Shown here one piece after another: positions 1 to 7,495 of a stretch of 16,993 nucleotides of DNA. The notes beneath the pieces are model-generated. The model did no database searches and had not been told where the DNA came from. It worked only from the letters and a program-made list of their open reading frames with translations. Made by a program: the position numbers and the translations under genes. Source of the DNA: Deltaproteobacteria bacterium (GTDB taxonomy: Bacteria > Desulfobacterota > Syntrophorhabdia > Syntrophorhabdales > Syntrophorhabdaceae); assembly GCA_003506795.1 (NCBI GenBank), contig DNYO01000135.1:1-16993 (forward strand), given 5' to 3'. Position 1 is the stretch's first letter. Every line of letters starts with the position of its first letter.

Positions 1-818
1 CTTTTTACCTCGAGCGCCACGCGCTGGGGCGATATTTGTCCGAAGTGCAGATAGGGCGACAGGTTTGACTGGCAATCCTTCAGGGGATCATTACGCTCTG
101 TCTCATACCGGTCAAGCTTCCGGGTAATGAACGACTGCAGTACCCTGAGGGCTTCATCTTCCCCCGGGGTTACCCAATCCACCTCTTCCACGGACCGGTC
201 TATCCTGAAGCCCTTGAGCAGCGCCCTTGCATCGATATGGCTTCCGTGAAGGCCCGAGGCATACGGATGTCGCTCCAGGCCCGGCATATCATCAAGAAAG
301 TCGGGTAACAACCGTTTTATCTTTTTCCTTATCGTATGGGCGCCGTATTCACGTTTGTCCGAAGCAACCCGGCAGGGGACGATATTGTGGGCATCAACCT
401 CATAGAAAGGGATCTTTATTTTTCGGGCTGTGCTTTCTTTCCATAGTCTCTTGATGCGAAGGGGGTCGAAGTCCGTCACCAGGGCTGACACGCTATTGCT
501 TTCTATGAATCGGGGCAGGACCTCGCCGGGCTCCCCGGGGAGGAGAAAGAAGGGGATGGCCAGGGCGTTCAGCCTTTCGGAAACCTTTTCGAGACCGCGG
601 AGCATAAAGCCATACTGCCTGAGCGTGGCTCCGAGAAAGGAATCGGAAAGACAGAAGATGACAATGAGAGGAAGACGGTGTCTGAGAGCCAGTTCCTGTC
701 CGAACAGAAGCGCCGGGTTGTCGGCCGCGCGGTGATCCCGGCTCATCCAGTATGCGACGGGACCACCCTCAGGCTGCCCGCCTCTTGCGCACTCAACTCG
801 TTGCGTCATCATCTCCAT
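1..818 (-). CDS. phr: Class II cyclobutane pyrimidine dimer photolyase, N-terminal part (runs off the window)
   Basis: A continuous minus-strand frame runs from an ATG at 818 off the left edge, giving about 272 residues. Class II photolyase hallmarks are visible: YWMSRDHRAADNPALL near the N-terminus (antenna/Rossmann half), then ASDKREYGAHTIRKKI, and SNLSPYLHFGQISPQRVALE close to the edge, which begins the FAD-binding half. The enzyme repairs UV-induced pyrimidine dimers with blue light and FADH-. The ATG at 818 follows AGGAGGGA with a 4-nt gap; ATGs at 812 and 809 are equally possible starts and give better spacing. The C-terminal FAD-binding and catalytic region lies outside the window. The gene is divergent from the PPOX gene at 902 and has no visible link to the metal locus. 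Confidence 0.93.
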   Translation of the reverse strand, partial: MEMMTQRVECARGGQPEGGPVAYWMSRDHRAADNPALLFGQELALRHRLPLIVIFCLSDSFLGATLRQYGFMLRGLEKVSERLNALAIPFFLLPGEPGEVLPRFIESNSVSALVTDFDPLRIKRLWKESTARKIKIPFYEVDAHNIVPCRVASDKREYGAHTIRKKIKRLLPDFLDDMPGLERHPYASGLHGSHIDARALLKGFRIDRSVEEVDWVTPGEDEALRVLQSFITRKLDRYETERNDPLKDCQSNLSPYLHFGQISPQRVALEVK

Positions 819-856
819 GGTCCCTCCTGTTATTCTATAACAAATTCACAATTCTT

Positions 857-865
857 TGCTATAAT
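857..865 (+). promoter_or_regulatory. Extended -10 promoter of the PPOX-family gene
   Basis: TG at 857-858, one base, then a perfect TATAAT at 860-865, about 37 nt ahead of the ATG at 902. No good -35 hexamer lies 16-18 nt upstream, which fits an extended -10 promoter. The gene itself has a strong AGGAGGT at 891-897. Confidence 0.55.
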
Positions 866-901
866 GACAAAACAAGACAATAAGGTGTTAAGGAGGTCTA
901 C

Positions 902-1291
902 ATGAAGCTCAGCGAGTATTTTGAAAACACTTTGGGAAGAGGAGTTCTCGCCACGGCGGACGCAAAGGGCATCGTTGACGCGGCAGTTTATTCACGGCCC
1001 CATTTTGTCGATGAGGAAACGGCGGTCTGGATAATGACGGACCGGCTGACCCATGCCAACCTCCAGTCAAACCCTCATGCCGCTTACATCTTCGCGGAAG
1101 CGGCGGAAAATGCGTTTATCGGAAAGCGCCTCTACCTGACGAAGATCCGCGAAGAGACGGACCCTGCAAAAATCGACCAGATGCGCTGGCGCAAGACGTA
1201 CACAGTCCCCGAAGAACAAAAGAATGAAAAGCGTTTCCTCGTCTATTTTCACGTTGACCGGGTCCTGCCGCTTGTGGGCGACAAGGGATAG
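902..1291 (+). CDS. Pyridoxamine 5'-phosphate oxidase (PPOX)-like FMN-binding family protein
   Basis: A 129-residue protein starting at ATG 902, behind AGGAGGT. The N-terminal ILATADAKGIVDAAVYSRPHF-like stretch (residues ~15-35, here GVLATADAKG then AAVYSRPHF) and the VWIMTDRLTHANLQSNPHAAYIF segment (about 43-65) match the split-barrel FMN-binding fold of short PPOX-like proteins. Such proteins are cytoplasmic flavin- or F420-binding oxidoreductases of mostly unknown substrate. This one is too short to be a true PdxH. It is transcribed away from the photolyase. Its stop codon lies just before a possible GTG start of the small Cys-rich ORF, so the two may share a transcript. Family assignment is fairly sure; the substrate is unknown. 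Confidence 0.8.
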   Translation: MKLSEYFENTLGRGVLATADAKGIVDAAVYSRPHFVDEETAVWIMTDRLTHANLQSNPHAAYIFAEAAENAFIGKRLYLTKIREETDPAKIDQMRWRKTYTVPEEQKNEKRFLVYFHVDRVLPLVGDKG

Positions 1292-1362
1292 CCGTGGACG
1301 ACCACGACCACGACCATGCACGACCGAGCGCACGGGCCTTCTTCACGAACCTCGGAGCCGAT

Positions 1363-1464
1363 ATGTCCCTGGGGAAGAAGATGTGGCTTCTTTTTCGAAA
1401 CAACATGAAGAAGATCATAACCATGCGCAGTTGCTGCGGTCACCCCGGCGAACCAGGGTGCTGA
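1363..1464 (+). CDS. Micro-protein with C-terminal CCGHPGEPGC motif
   Basis: A 33-codon ORF from ATG 1363 to TGA 1464: a basic/hydrophobic segment MSLGKKMWLLFRNNMKKI followed by ITMRSCCGHPGEPGC. The frame is also open upstream to a GTG at 1294 (56 residues, adding a VDDHDHDHARPS start), and that GTG has AAGGGA 5 nt upstream, just past the PPOX stop at 1291. Tiny proteins ending in a CCGxxGxPGC motif occur in anaerobic bacteria as far as I recall; their function is not known to me. The Cys/His-rich tail could bind metal or iron-sulfur, and the first part could lie on the membrane. Either start is possible. It sits directly before a small hairpin at 1469-1483. Confidence 0.55.
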   Translation: MSLGKKMWLLFRNNMKKIITMRSCCGHPGEPGC

Positions 1465-1468
1465 CAGA

Positions 1469-1483
1469 CGGATGATCCATCCG
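1469..1483. terminator. Small hairpin between convergent genes
   Basis: CGGATG, loop ATC, CATCCG is a perfect 6-bp stem located between the micro-protein stop (1464) and the modC stop (1513). No clear T-run follows on either strand, so a role as a bidirectional terminator is only suggested by position. Confidence 0.3.
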
Positions 1484-1512
1484 CCGGTCGGTGAGATGAA
1501 AAACAGTCCGCC

Positions 1513-2253
1513 TTATTTCTGGTACTGGTTCGCGAGAAAGGGGAAATTAAGGGCCAGATAGAAATCGACATCCGGTGAGGAGGGGGTATAGAATATCTCG
1601 CCCGGTGTACCCGTCTGCGCAACAAGACCTCCGACGTAAAGCGCCACCTTGTCGGCCATGGTGTAGGCCTCGAGGATGTCGTGCGTAACGAGGACGATGG
1701 GAATATCAAATTCCTTTTTGATGCGCATGACGAGCTGTCTCATCTCTATGCGCAGCGTATTGTCAAGGGCCGAGAACGGTTCGTCAAGGAGGAGCGCCTC
1801 GGGCCTGCCGATGAGAGCCCGGGCGAGGGTCACCCTTTGTTTTTGTCCCCCCGATATCTCCGAGGGCCGTTTATTCTCGATCTCCTCGAGATGAAAAACC
1901 TCGAGCATGTGCCTGACTTTTTCCTCTCGTCCGTCTCTCTTTGACCTCAGGAGACCATAGAAAATGTTTTCACGAACCGTCATGTGAGGGAAGAGAACGC
2001 GGTCCTGAAAGGCGTAGCCGAAGCGCCGTTCCTGTGGCTTTATATTGATGCCCTTCAACGTGTCGTGAAAGACCCTGCCGTTGGAGCTGATGTACCCCTC
2101 GTCCGGTTCCATGAGGCCTGCCATAAGCTGAAGTGTCATGGATTTTCCCGAACCGGAGTGACCGAAGAGGACAAGTATCTCGTTTTCCATCTCCCAGGCC
2201 ACGTCCAGGAGGAATTTCCCCGTATCCTTGCGCAGTCTGACCGTAAGTCCCAT
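1513..2253 (-). CDS. modC: Molybdate ABC transporter ATP-binding protein, short form without Mop/TOBE domain
   Basis: ATPase of the ModABC molybdate importer, at the cytoplasmic face of the membrane. I take the ATG at 2253 (MGLTVRLRKD), which overlaps the modB stop by one base (TGATG); the frame is open further upstream but that part is modB in another frame. The protein has 246 residues with Walker A GHSGSGKS (31-38), Q-loop FQDRVLFPH (82-90), signature ISGGQKQR (133-140), Walker B LLLDEP (154-159) and switch His 191 in LVTHD. E. coli ModC is about 350 residues because of a C-terminal TOBE/Mop molybdate-binding domain; here the sequence ends soon after the nucleotide-binding domain. It is the last gene of the modBC unit. 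Confidence 0.94.
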   Translation of the reverse strand: MGLTVRLRKDTGKFLLDVAWEMENEILVLFGHSGSGKSMTLQLMAGLMEPDEGYISSNGRVFHDTLKGINIKPQERRFGYAFQDRVLFPHMTVRENIFYGLLRSKRDGREEKVRHMLEVFHLEEIENKRPSEISGGQKQRVTLARALIGRPEALLLDEPFSALDNTLRIEMRQLVMRIKKEFDIPIVLVTHDILEAYTMADKVALYVGGLVAQTGTPGEIFYTPSSPDVDFYLALNFPFLANQYQK

Positions 2254-2918
2254 CAAAGGATCCTTTTGCTGAATCTGTTGGCGGCAAATAAGAAAAGAGC
2301 GGACATGACAGTAAAGAAGATCACGAGAAAGTTGGCCTGCGACCATTCCCCGCTGTTTGCGAGGGAATAGATACTGATGGGCATCGTATTTGTCTTTCCC
2401 GGAATGTTGCCCGCGACCATGAGAGTGGCCCCGAATTCGCCAAGAGCGCGCGCAAAGGAGAGGATGGCCCCTGCGATGATACCCTTTTTGGCCAGGGGAA
2501 GAACGACCCTCAGAAAGGTCACGAACTCCGAATGTCCCAGGGTATAGGATGCATCAATGAGGTTCCTGTCGATTGATTCGAAAGCGGCGCGTGTTGTCTT
2601 GATCATGAGGGGCAGTGATACCACGAAGGACGCGAGGGCTGCGGCGTACCACGTGAACATGATACTCCACCCCGTCAGGTCATAGAGATAACTTCCGAGG
2701 ATTCCGTTCCTGCCGAAGAGGACAATGAGATAATAGCCGGTTACGGTTGGCGGAAGGACAAGGGGCAAAGTGAAGAGGATGTCGACAAGCTCCCTCCCCC
2801 TGAATTCCTTTCGCGCGAGCACGTACGAGACGCATATCCCCACGGCTGCGACGAAGAGGGTCGATATCAATGCTACCTGGAAGGAAAGGCGCAAAGAAAA
2901 GATGATCGATGAGTCCAC
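2253..2918 (-). CDS. modB: Molybdate ABC transporter permease
   Basis: A 221-residue, strongly hydrophobic inner-membrane protein with several membrane segments. The family-typical stretch LPLVLPPTVTGYYLIVLFGR follows the second segment. The coupling region appears as SYTLGHSEFVTFLRVVLPLAKKGIIAG (EAA loop, about 142-170), and LGEFGATLMVAGNIPGKT is the classical ModB C-terminal motif. The start is a GTG at 2918, chosen because MDSSIIFSLRLSFQVALIS matches the usual ModB N-terminus. No Shine-Dalgarno is visible and the in-frame stop upstream is at 2949-2951. The start lies only about 10 nt after a -10 box, so its mRNA may be nearly leaderless. It overlaps modC by one base. Confidence 0.94.
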   Translation of the reverse strand: MDSSIIFSLRLSFQVALISTLFVAAVGICVSYVLARKEFRGRELVDILFTLPLVLPPTVTGYYLIVLFGRNGILGSYLYDLTGWSIMFTWYAAALASFVVSLPLMIKTTRAAFESIDRNLIDASYTLGHSEFVTFLRVVLPLAKKGIIAGAILSFARALGEFGATLMVAGNIPGKTNTMPISIYSLANSGEWSQANFLVIFFTVMSALFLFAANRFSKRIL

Positions 2919-2927
2919 GGGATAATC

Positions 2928-2963
2928 ATCATAACACAGGGATATATATCAGTCAATATAACG
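2928..2963 (-). promoter_or_regulatory. modBC promoter with overlapping ModE-box
   Basis: On the minus strand, TTGACT (2956-2951), a 17-nt spacer and TATGAT (2933-2928), with TG one base before the -10, form a near-consensus sigma70 promoter directly ahead of modB. A 24-nt ModE-like box (2963-2940) reads CGTTATAT-TGACTGAT-ATATATCC. It covers the -35 and most of the spacer, as expected for repression by ModE. The box resembles those at 3932-3955 and 14531-14554. Confidence 0.7.
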
Positions 2964-2984
2964 GGTCGTGTATGCAGTAAAGAA

Positions 2985-3021
2985 ATATGGCCGCCCGGCT
3001 ACATGCTCGCGACGACCATAT
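2985..3021 (-). terminator. Probable terminator between modA and modB
   Basis: On the minus strand, ATATGGTCGTC (3021-3011) pairs with GGCGGCCATAT (2995-2985), an 11-bp stem with two G-U pairs and a 15-nt loop, followed by TTTCTTT. It lies downstream of modA and upstream of the modBC promoter, so it would separate the two transcripts. A weaker ACCCT/AGGGT hairpin lies at 3065-3079, just after modA. The gene-free stretch 2919-3089 holds only these hairpins and the modBC promoter. Confidence 0.5.
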
Positions 3022-3089
3022 CTCAATAGAAAGGATTATTAGAGGAGTTGCGTTATTAAATAAGACCCTCCTTAAGGGTTTTTACTTCG

Positions 3090-3902
3090 TCAATTCGCCG
3101 GCGTGAACCCATATTTCGCCAGTATTCTTTTTCCTTCAGGTGAGACCAGAAAGTCGATGAAAGATTTTGACAGGTCGACCTTTTTCGAGTCTTTGACGAC
3201 AGCCACCGGGTAGAGTATTTTCTTGTGGCTCTTGTCGGGCGCCGGGACGACAACGGTCACTTCTTTCGAGCGCACCATCGCGTCAGTGGAAAAGACGACA
3301 CCTGCATCCACCTCTCCCCGCGCTACGTAGTCGAGCACCTGACGGACGTGCTCGCCAAAAATGAGTTTGTCCTTGATATCGGCGTAGATCTTCAAGTACG
3401 TGAGGGCCTCCTGGGCATACATCCCTGCCGGCACAGACGCTGGATTACCGATGGCTATCTTCTTGATGCCCGTGTTTTTGAGGTCTTCGAAGCCCTTCAG
3501 CGCCGCCTTTGAAGCGGCCGGCTTGATAAGGACGATGCCGTTGGCCGCAAAATCGCGGCGTGTGGAGACGATAACGAGGCCTTTCTTTTCGAGTTCGTTC
3601 ATCTCCCGTTGTGCTGCGGAGGCAAAGACATCGACGGGGGCTCCGCCCGCAATCTGCTGCATCAGTGCGCCTGAAGAGGCGAAATTCATGAGGACCTTTG
3701 CCTTTGTCGTATTTGCCTGCGAGGCCTCGAAGGAGGTGCCGATTTCCTTGAAGGCGTTCGTCAGGCTGGCTGCCGCAGAAACGGTTATCTCTTGCTGAGC
3801 CCCTGCGTCATGAGAGGTGGTGAAGATCAGAAGAAGGGCGAACATCATTACCGCAAGTGTCGTTTTGAATAGGAAGTTCTTTTTGCTTTCCCCGCGAAAC
3901 AT
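3090..3902 (-). CDS. modA: Molybdate-binding periplasmic protein
   Basis: A 270-residue periplasmic solute-binding protein for molybdate/tungstate. The start ATG at 3902 (MFRGESKKNF) has GAGGAG 9 nt upstream; the frame extends further up, but that part overlaps the promoter. A signal peptide covers residues 1 to about 35 (KTTLAVMMFALLLIFTTSHDAGAQ). The mature part begins ITVSAAASLTNAFKEIG, the ModA signature containing the oxyanion-binding serines. Also typical are NFASSGALMQQIAGGAPVDV, RRDFAANGIVLIKP, IAIGNPASVPAGMYAQEAL and ARGEVDAGVVFSTDA. It feeds ModB/ModC, but a terminator and a separate promoter lie between them. Its own promoter carries a ModE-box. Confidence 0.96.
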   Translation of the reverse strand: MFRGESKKNFLFKTTLAVMMFALLLIFTTSHDAGAQQEITVSAAASLTNAFKEIGTSFEASQANTTKAKVLMNFASSGALMQQIAGGAPVDVFASAAQREMNELEKKGLVIVSTRRDFAANGIVLIKPAASKAALKGFEDLKNTGIKKIAIGNPASVPAGMYAQEALTYLKIYADIKDKLIFGEHVRQVLDYVARGEVDAGVVFSTDAMVRSKEVTVVVPAPDKSHKKILYPVAVVKDSKKVDLSKSFIDFLVSPEGKRILAKYGFTPAN

Positions 3903-3931
3903 GGCTATTACTCCTCGAATCGTTTTAATAG

Positions 3932-3962
3932 TGTTGTATACTATCGGTAATAACGCTGTCAA
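3932..3962 (-). promoter_or_regulatory. modA promoter with overlapping ModE-box
   Basis: On the minus strand: TTGACA (3962-3957, perfect -35), 16-nt spacer, TATACA (3940-3935). The 24-nt palindrome-like box CGTTATTA-CCGATAGT-ATACAACA (3955-3932) covers the spacer and -10. On the plus strand it matches the tonB-operon box at 17 of 24 positions without gaps. The stretch 3963-4052 between this promoter and the preceding binding-protein gene holds no other feature I can support. Confidence 0.72.
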
Positions 3963-4052
3963 GAGTTTTTTCTCTTTTATGGCGGATAGTTGTTGAAAAC
4001 CACAATTCCACCAAAAAGAAATCATCAGAGGTCAAACAATGATCCGTTGTGC

Positions 4053-5171
4053 TCATCGTTCCCGGTATGCAAATCCGTGTGGTACACCGGTTCCTCTGCT
4101 CCCGACATTCTTCGTTTTCAGCAGCAGGATCTCGTCTGTCTCGTCATCGCCGATATCGATTCTCAGGAAGAGTTTGAAAAACAGCTTTGTCTCTCTGCGC
4201 AGATCTGCCGTGTAGAGTCCCGGATACAGCATTTTGGCAAGCCACCTGATTCCCAGTGCCCGCATGTAGGTGGGGGGATAATTGAGCCAGTTAAACGGCG
4301 TTCCCGGGATCATGTAGACCCTGTGGTTTTTGACCGCCTTAAGGAGCCTGTAGCGCGGGTCGGAGTAGACCCGTGAGAAGAATATGGTGTCCTGGGTGAT
4401 GATCACCTCCGGATCAAAGATGAGGAGTCTCTCCATATCTATCTTTTTGCCCGTCATCCTGTCCGCGGGACGGCACTGATAGACATTGCGGCCCCCCGCA
4501 AGGTCTATCGCTTCATCAAGGAAAGGCATATGGTCACAATCGTTCGTGAGGCCGTCCGGCCCTATGGCATAGTAAACGGAGACCTTTTTCTCCCGTGCGA
4601 TGCTGCCGCCGAACTTTTTCATCTCGGCGATTGTCCGTTCAAGGTAGTTCCTGAGCTCACGGGCTCTTTCCTCCCTGTTAAGGACATTTCCCAGGAATCG
4701 CAGGGCGTCCGGGTAATCTGACAGGCGGAAAAGACGTACGGCGAGAACCGGTATGTTCAGCTTGCCAAGAGTCTCAACCATGTTTGGCCTGGCGGTAATT
4801 GTCTGGTCCCACGCAAGCGCAAAGTCCGGGCCGGCGTCAGCGAGGTTTTCCAGGTTTGGTGTCCGTTGGCCGAACCATCCGCCGATGACAGGCAGGTTTC
4901 GCTGGGGTGCGTGAATGTATTTGCTGTTAGCGGCCGATATGGGTATGGTCCAGCCGACGAGCAGGGAAGGATCGATGGCGTACACGAGATGCATGAGCGG
5001 CGGGTAGGCCGGCCAGACTTTTCTGGCCGGGCCTATCGTAACGGTGCGTCCTGCCATGTCGGTTACCTGCCTGCCGTGGACAGGGCTCCCTGCCGAGACT
5101 ATTATCATGATGCATAGTGCCAGCATGACGAGAAGCGACCACTTTGTACCCGCTGTTTTCAATACGGCCAC
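4053..5171 (-). CDS. Periplasmic binding protein of BtuF/FecB/MolA type (PF01497-like), probable molybdate/tungstate or metal-chelate binder
   Basis: A 372-residue class III (helical-backbone) binding protein. A signal segment covers about residues 10-33 (WSLLVMLALCIMIIVSAGSPV). It is followed by RQVTDMAGRTVTIGPARKVW, the usual opening of the PF01497 family, then LENLADAGPDFALAW and IFDPEVIITQD, both typical of this fold. The start is a GTG at 5171, 13 nt after the receptor stop. The FecCD-type permease (11140-12153) and ATPase (10286-11140) of the same gene run are its natural partners. The H. influenzae MolABC system, which imports molybdate/tungstate with this protein class, is the best-known parallel. 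A substrate of free oxyanion or a chelate cannot be told from sequence. This is the last gene of the run. Confidence 0.87.
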   Translation of the reverse strand: MAVLKTAGTKWSLLVMLALCIMIIVSAGSPVHGRQVTDMAGRTVTIGPARKVWPAYPPLMHLVYAIDPSLLVGWTIPISAANSKYIHAPQRNLPVIGGWFGQRTPNLENLADAGPDFALAWDQTITARPNMVETLGKLNIPVLAVRLFRLSDYPDALRFLGNVLNREERARELRNYLERTIAEMKKFGGSIAREKKVSVYYAIGPDGLTNDCDHMPFLDEAIDLAGGRNVYQCRPADRMTGKKIDMERLLIFDPEVIITQDTIFFSRVYSDPRYRLLKAVKNHRVYMIPGTPFNWLNYPPTYMRALGIRWLAKMLYPGLYTADLRRETKLFFKLFLRIDIGDDETDEILLLKTKNVGSRGTGVPHGFAYRER

Positions 5172-5184
5172 CTGCTTTGTACCC

Positions 5185-7449
5185 CTAGAATTTTACTGTC
5201 ATTCCGCCCATCACCGTCAGGGGGGCACCCGGATAGTAGCTTGTGGAATTGGAAAGCGTGAAATCCGACGTGTTGATGAGCCCGATGTATTGTTTATTGA
5301 AGAGATTGAGGAAGTTCAGACTGAACCTGACGTCCTCAACGATCCCGATGCGTCCCGTACTATAGGACATGTACAGATCGGCCAGTGCATAGGCGTCGAT
5401 CTTCTCCTCGTTCTCAACGTCTCCGTAGCGCTCTCCCAGATAGCGCACCATTGGTGTGATGGAAAATCCCTTGAACGAATAGGTAGCCCCGAACTTTGCC
5501 ATGTACTGCGGAGTGTCGGGTATCTGCTTGCCCTTGCAGTGCACGATGTTGTTGCTGGCGTTCATGATGTTGTTATCGAACTCATATTTGTTGTAAGAGC
5601 CCGACAGATAGAGCAACAGGTCGCCCGCGACGGGTATGGGCGGTTGGATCGTTATCTCCAGTTCCGCGCCGTAGGAAGTGGCGTCCGCATTGCTCTGAAG
5701 ATAAGGGGCGCCCACGACTGTGTCGTACACGGTGACCGTCTTGTTCTTGTCCTTTGAGTAATAGAGCGTCGGGGCGATGCCGAACATCTTTCCCTTGTAG
5801 CGGAAACCGAGATCGAAGTTGTCGAGCCTTTCAGGTTCCAGCTGGCTCCAGAGGGTGTCGAAAGAGATGCCGGCGGCCCGGAATGCGGCCTTGTTGTTCG
5901 TGTATGCGCTGCTTTGTCCGTTCCAGGAGTTAAACTGATAGCCTGTACCGTAGGCGAAATATGCGTTCATGTTCTTCTCAAAAGCGTGGTTTACGGAGAA
6001 AGCAGGTTCCCAGAAACGCCATACGCGTTTTCTCACCCTCATATCAGGGTCCACCCCGGGGTTATAATCAAAGATCCTGTCGTAGGAAACATCAGGAAGC
6101 CCTGCCGTCTGATAAAAGGTCTGGCTGGGGTCCTGTTGATAGGTGTATTTCAAAGAACCCGTGAATGTTGTCTTGCCGATGGAGGTCTCCGCGATGGCAT
6201 AAGGGGCGTGGTAATTGTGGTTGCTGACCTTTCTCAGCGATGTCCATCCCTGGAATGTCACGTAGGCCGAACCGGCGGTAGTGGGGTTGAGCCTGTACTG
6301 TTTCATGGCAAGGGGAGGAGGCAGACCGTCGACCATGGACATGTACCAGTAGCCAAGGGAAAGGTTGACGGGTTTGATCGAAAAGTCGTACTGACCCGTA
6401 AAACCGTATTGCTTGGGCTGTGTTGCAAGATATCTGTAGCCGTTGCCCGCACCGATGAGCCTGTATCCTACGTTTTCCCAGTAGTATGGTTTTATTGTTA
6501 GCTTGCTGCTTCCCGGAAGCTTGACCTCGATATTGGCAAGGAACATGGTGTCTTTGTACATCTGACGCGTAAAATCGTAATAGTACTGGTCCTGCGCCGG
6601 ATTGCCGGTCAGTGTCCTGTTGTAATCATACCTGCCGTAAACGCTGAGATTCTGGGCCTGGTCATAGGTGAGGGCCCTGAAATCATGCTGATTCAGTTCG
6701 TGATAAACGCCGAATATCTCGAATTTGGCGTTTTCCCCCAGTTTCTGGGAGAGACCCATTTCAAAATTATAGCGGCCTTCGGGTTGACCGCCCTTGCCGC
6801 GCCACTTGTCCGCGGATGTGGTGGAGAAGGAACCGAATAGCTTCGTCCCCGACGGAAGCAGGCCGGAATCCACCCTGGCAAAGGTCCGTTTGAAATTGTT
6901 TGACCCGAAACCCTGTTTCATAACCACCCCGAGCTTGTCCTTGGGCCACAGGATCGAAAGGTCCATGCCTCCCGTCATGTTGCGCACGCCGAAGCTGCGG
7001 GCCGCCGGCATGGCTCCCCTGTAAACGTTGACGGCCTCTATATTCTCGAAATCAATGAAATCTCCACCGCCCCCATGGCTGCTTACCGGCAGCCCCTCGA
7101 TATTTCTCAGGAATTCATCGCCCTGAAAGGCGCCCCTCAGACGCAGCGTTTTGCCCAGTGCCAACCCGTATGCATCCCCGGTCTGAACATTGGTGGACGG
7201 AAGCATCTCGAGGGCCTTGTACGACCCTGTCTGGGCCTCGTTAAGGAGCAGATCGATCATCTGTTTCGGGATTATCTCCTGGGTTGTGGGAGATTTTGTG
7301 TCTATCTCCACAAATTCCTTTGCCGCGCTTTCCTTTACAACGATCTCGTCAAGCTTGACGTTCGGGTCCCCGGAAGTGTCCCCCGAAAAGGCGGTACGTG
7401 AAAGAAAACATGCCAATACAACAACCAAACAGATCAAGATTTTCTTCAT
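5185..7449 (-). CDS. TonB-dependent outer-membrane receptor, predicted Mo/W or metallophore transporter
   Basis: A 754-residue receptor. Signal peptide at residues 1-22 (MKKILICLVVVLACFLSRTAFS), with a probable TonB box LDEIVVK at 33-39. The plug domain contains TLRLRGAFQGDEFLRNIEGLPV and IEAVNVYRGAMPAARSFG. The long remainder shows alternating aromatic beta strands, the TonB-receptor C-terminal elements LNFLNLFNKQYIG, and a final Phe. It sits between the soluble ATPase gene (47-nt gap) and the MolA-type binding protein (13-nt gap), so it is part of the ModE-box-headed run. Receptors of this class import large or scarce ligands by TonB-transmitted energy; molybdate itself normally passes porins, so a chelated form is an attractive but unproven ligand. 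AAGGGGAA lies just upstream of the ATG. Confidence 0.93.
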   Translation of the reverse strand: MKKILICLVVVLACFLSRTAFSGDTSGDPNVKLDEIVVKESAAKEFVEIDTKSPTTQEIIPKQMIDLLLNEAQTGSYKALEMLPSTNVQTGDAYGLALGKTLRLRGAFQGDEFLRNIEGLPVSSHGGGGDFIDFENIEAVNVYRGAMPAARSFGVRNMTGGMDLSILWPKDKLGVVMKQGFGSNNFKRTFARVDSGLLPSGTKLFGSFSTTSADKWRGKGGQPEGRYNFEMGLSQKLGENAKFEIFGVYHELNQHDFRALTYDQAQNLSVYGRYDYNRTLTGNPAQDQYYYDFTRQMYKDTMFLANIEVKLPGSSKLTIKPYYWENVGYRLIGAGNGYRYLATQPKQYGFTGQYDFSIKPVNLSLGYWYMSMVDGLPPPLAMKQYRLNPTTAGSAYVTFQGWTSLRKVSNHNYHAPYAIAETSIGKTTFTGSLKYTYQQDPSQTFYQTAGLPDVSYDRIFDYNPGVDPDMRVRKRVWRFWEPAFSVNHAFEKNMNAYFAYGTGYQFNSWNGQSSAYTNNKAAFRAAGISFDTLWSQLEPERLDNFDLGFRYKGKMFGIAPTLYYSKDKNKTVTVYDTVVGAPYLQSNADATSYGAELEITIQPPIPVAGDLLLYLSGSYNKYEFDNNIMNASNNIVHCKGKQIPDTPQYMAKFGATYSFKGFSITPMVRYLGERYGDVENEEKIDAYALADLYMSYSTGRIGIVEDVRFSLNFLNLFNKQYIGLINTSDFTLSNSTSYYPGAPLTVMGGMTVKF

Positions 7450-7495
7450 GATGATTCCCCTTCCTCTGTACTTTTTCCCGCGCCCGGGTTCCTGG

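Noticed and set aside
902..1291. True pyridoxamine 5'-phosphate oxidase (pdxH)
   Set aside because: At 129 residues it is much shorter than PdxH and lacks its C-terminal dimerisation region; only the family fold is supported.
5044..5757. Long plus-strand frame opposite the receptor and binding-protein genes (237 codons)
   Set aside because: It overlaps two clearly identified genes on the other strand, crosses their boundary and shows no family features.
4053..7449. Cobalamin or ferric siderophore uptake as the role of the receptor and binding protein
   Set aside because: The protein classes allow it, but the ModE-box promoter, the adjacent modE and modABC, and the FmdE-like gene favour Mo/W. 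It remains possible without ligand data.
7455..7495. CCCG-GGCG-CGGG hairpin between the ATPase and receptor genes as a terminator
   Set aside because: The stem is only 4 bp and has no T-run; the gap is 46 nt within a continuous run, so transcription probably reads through.
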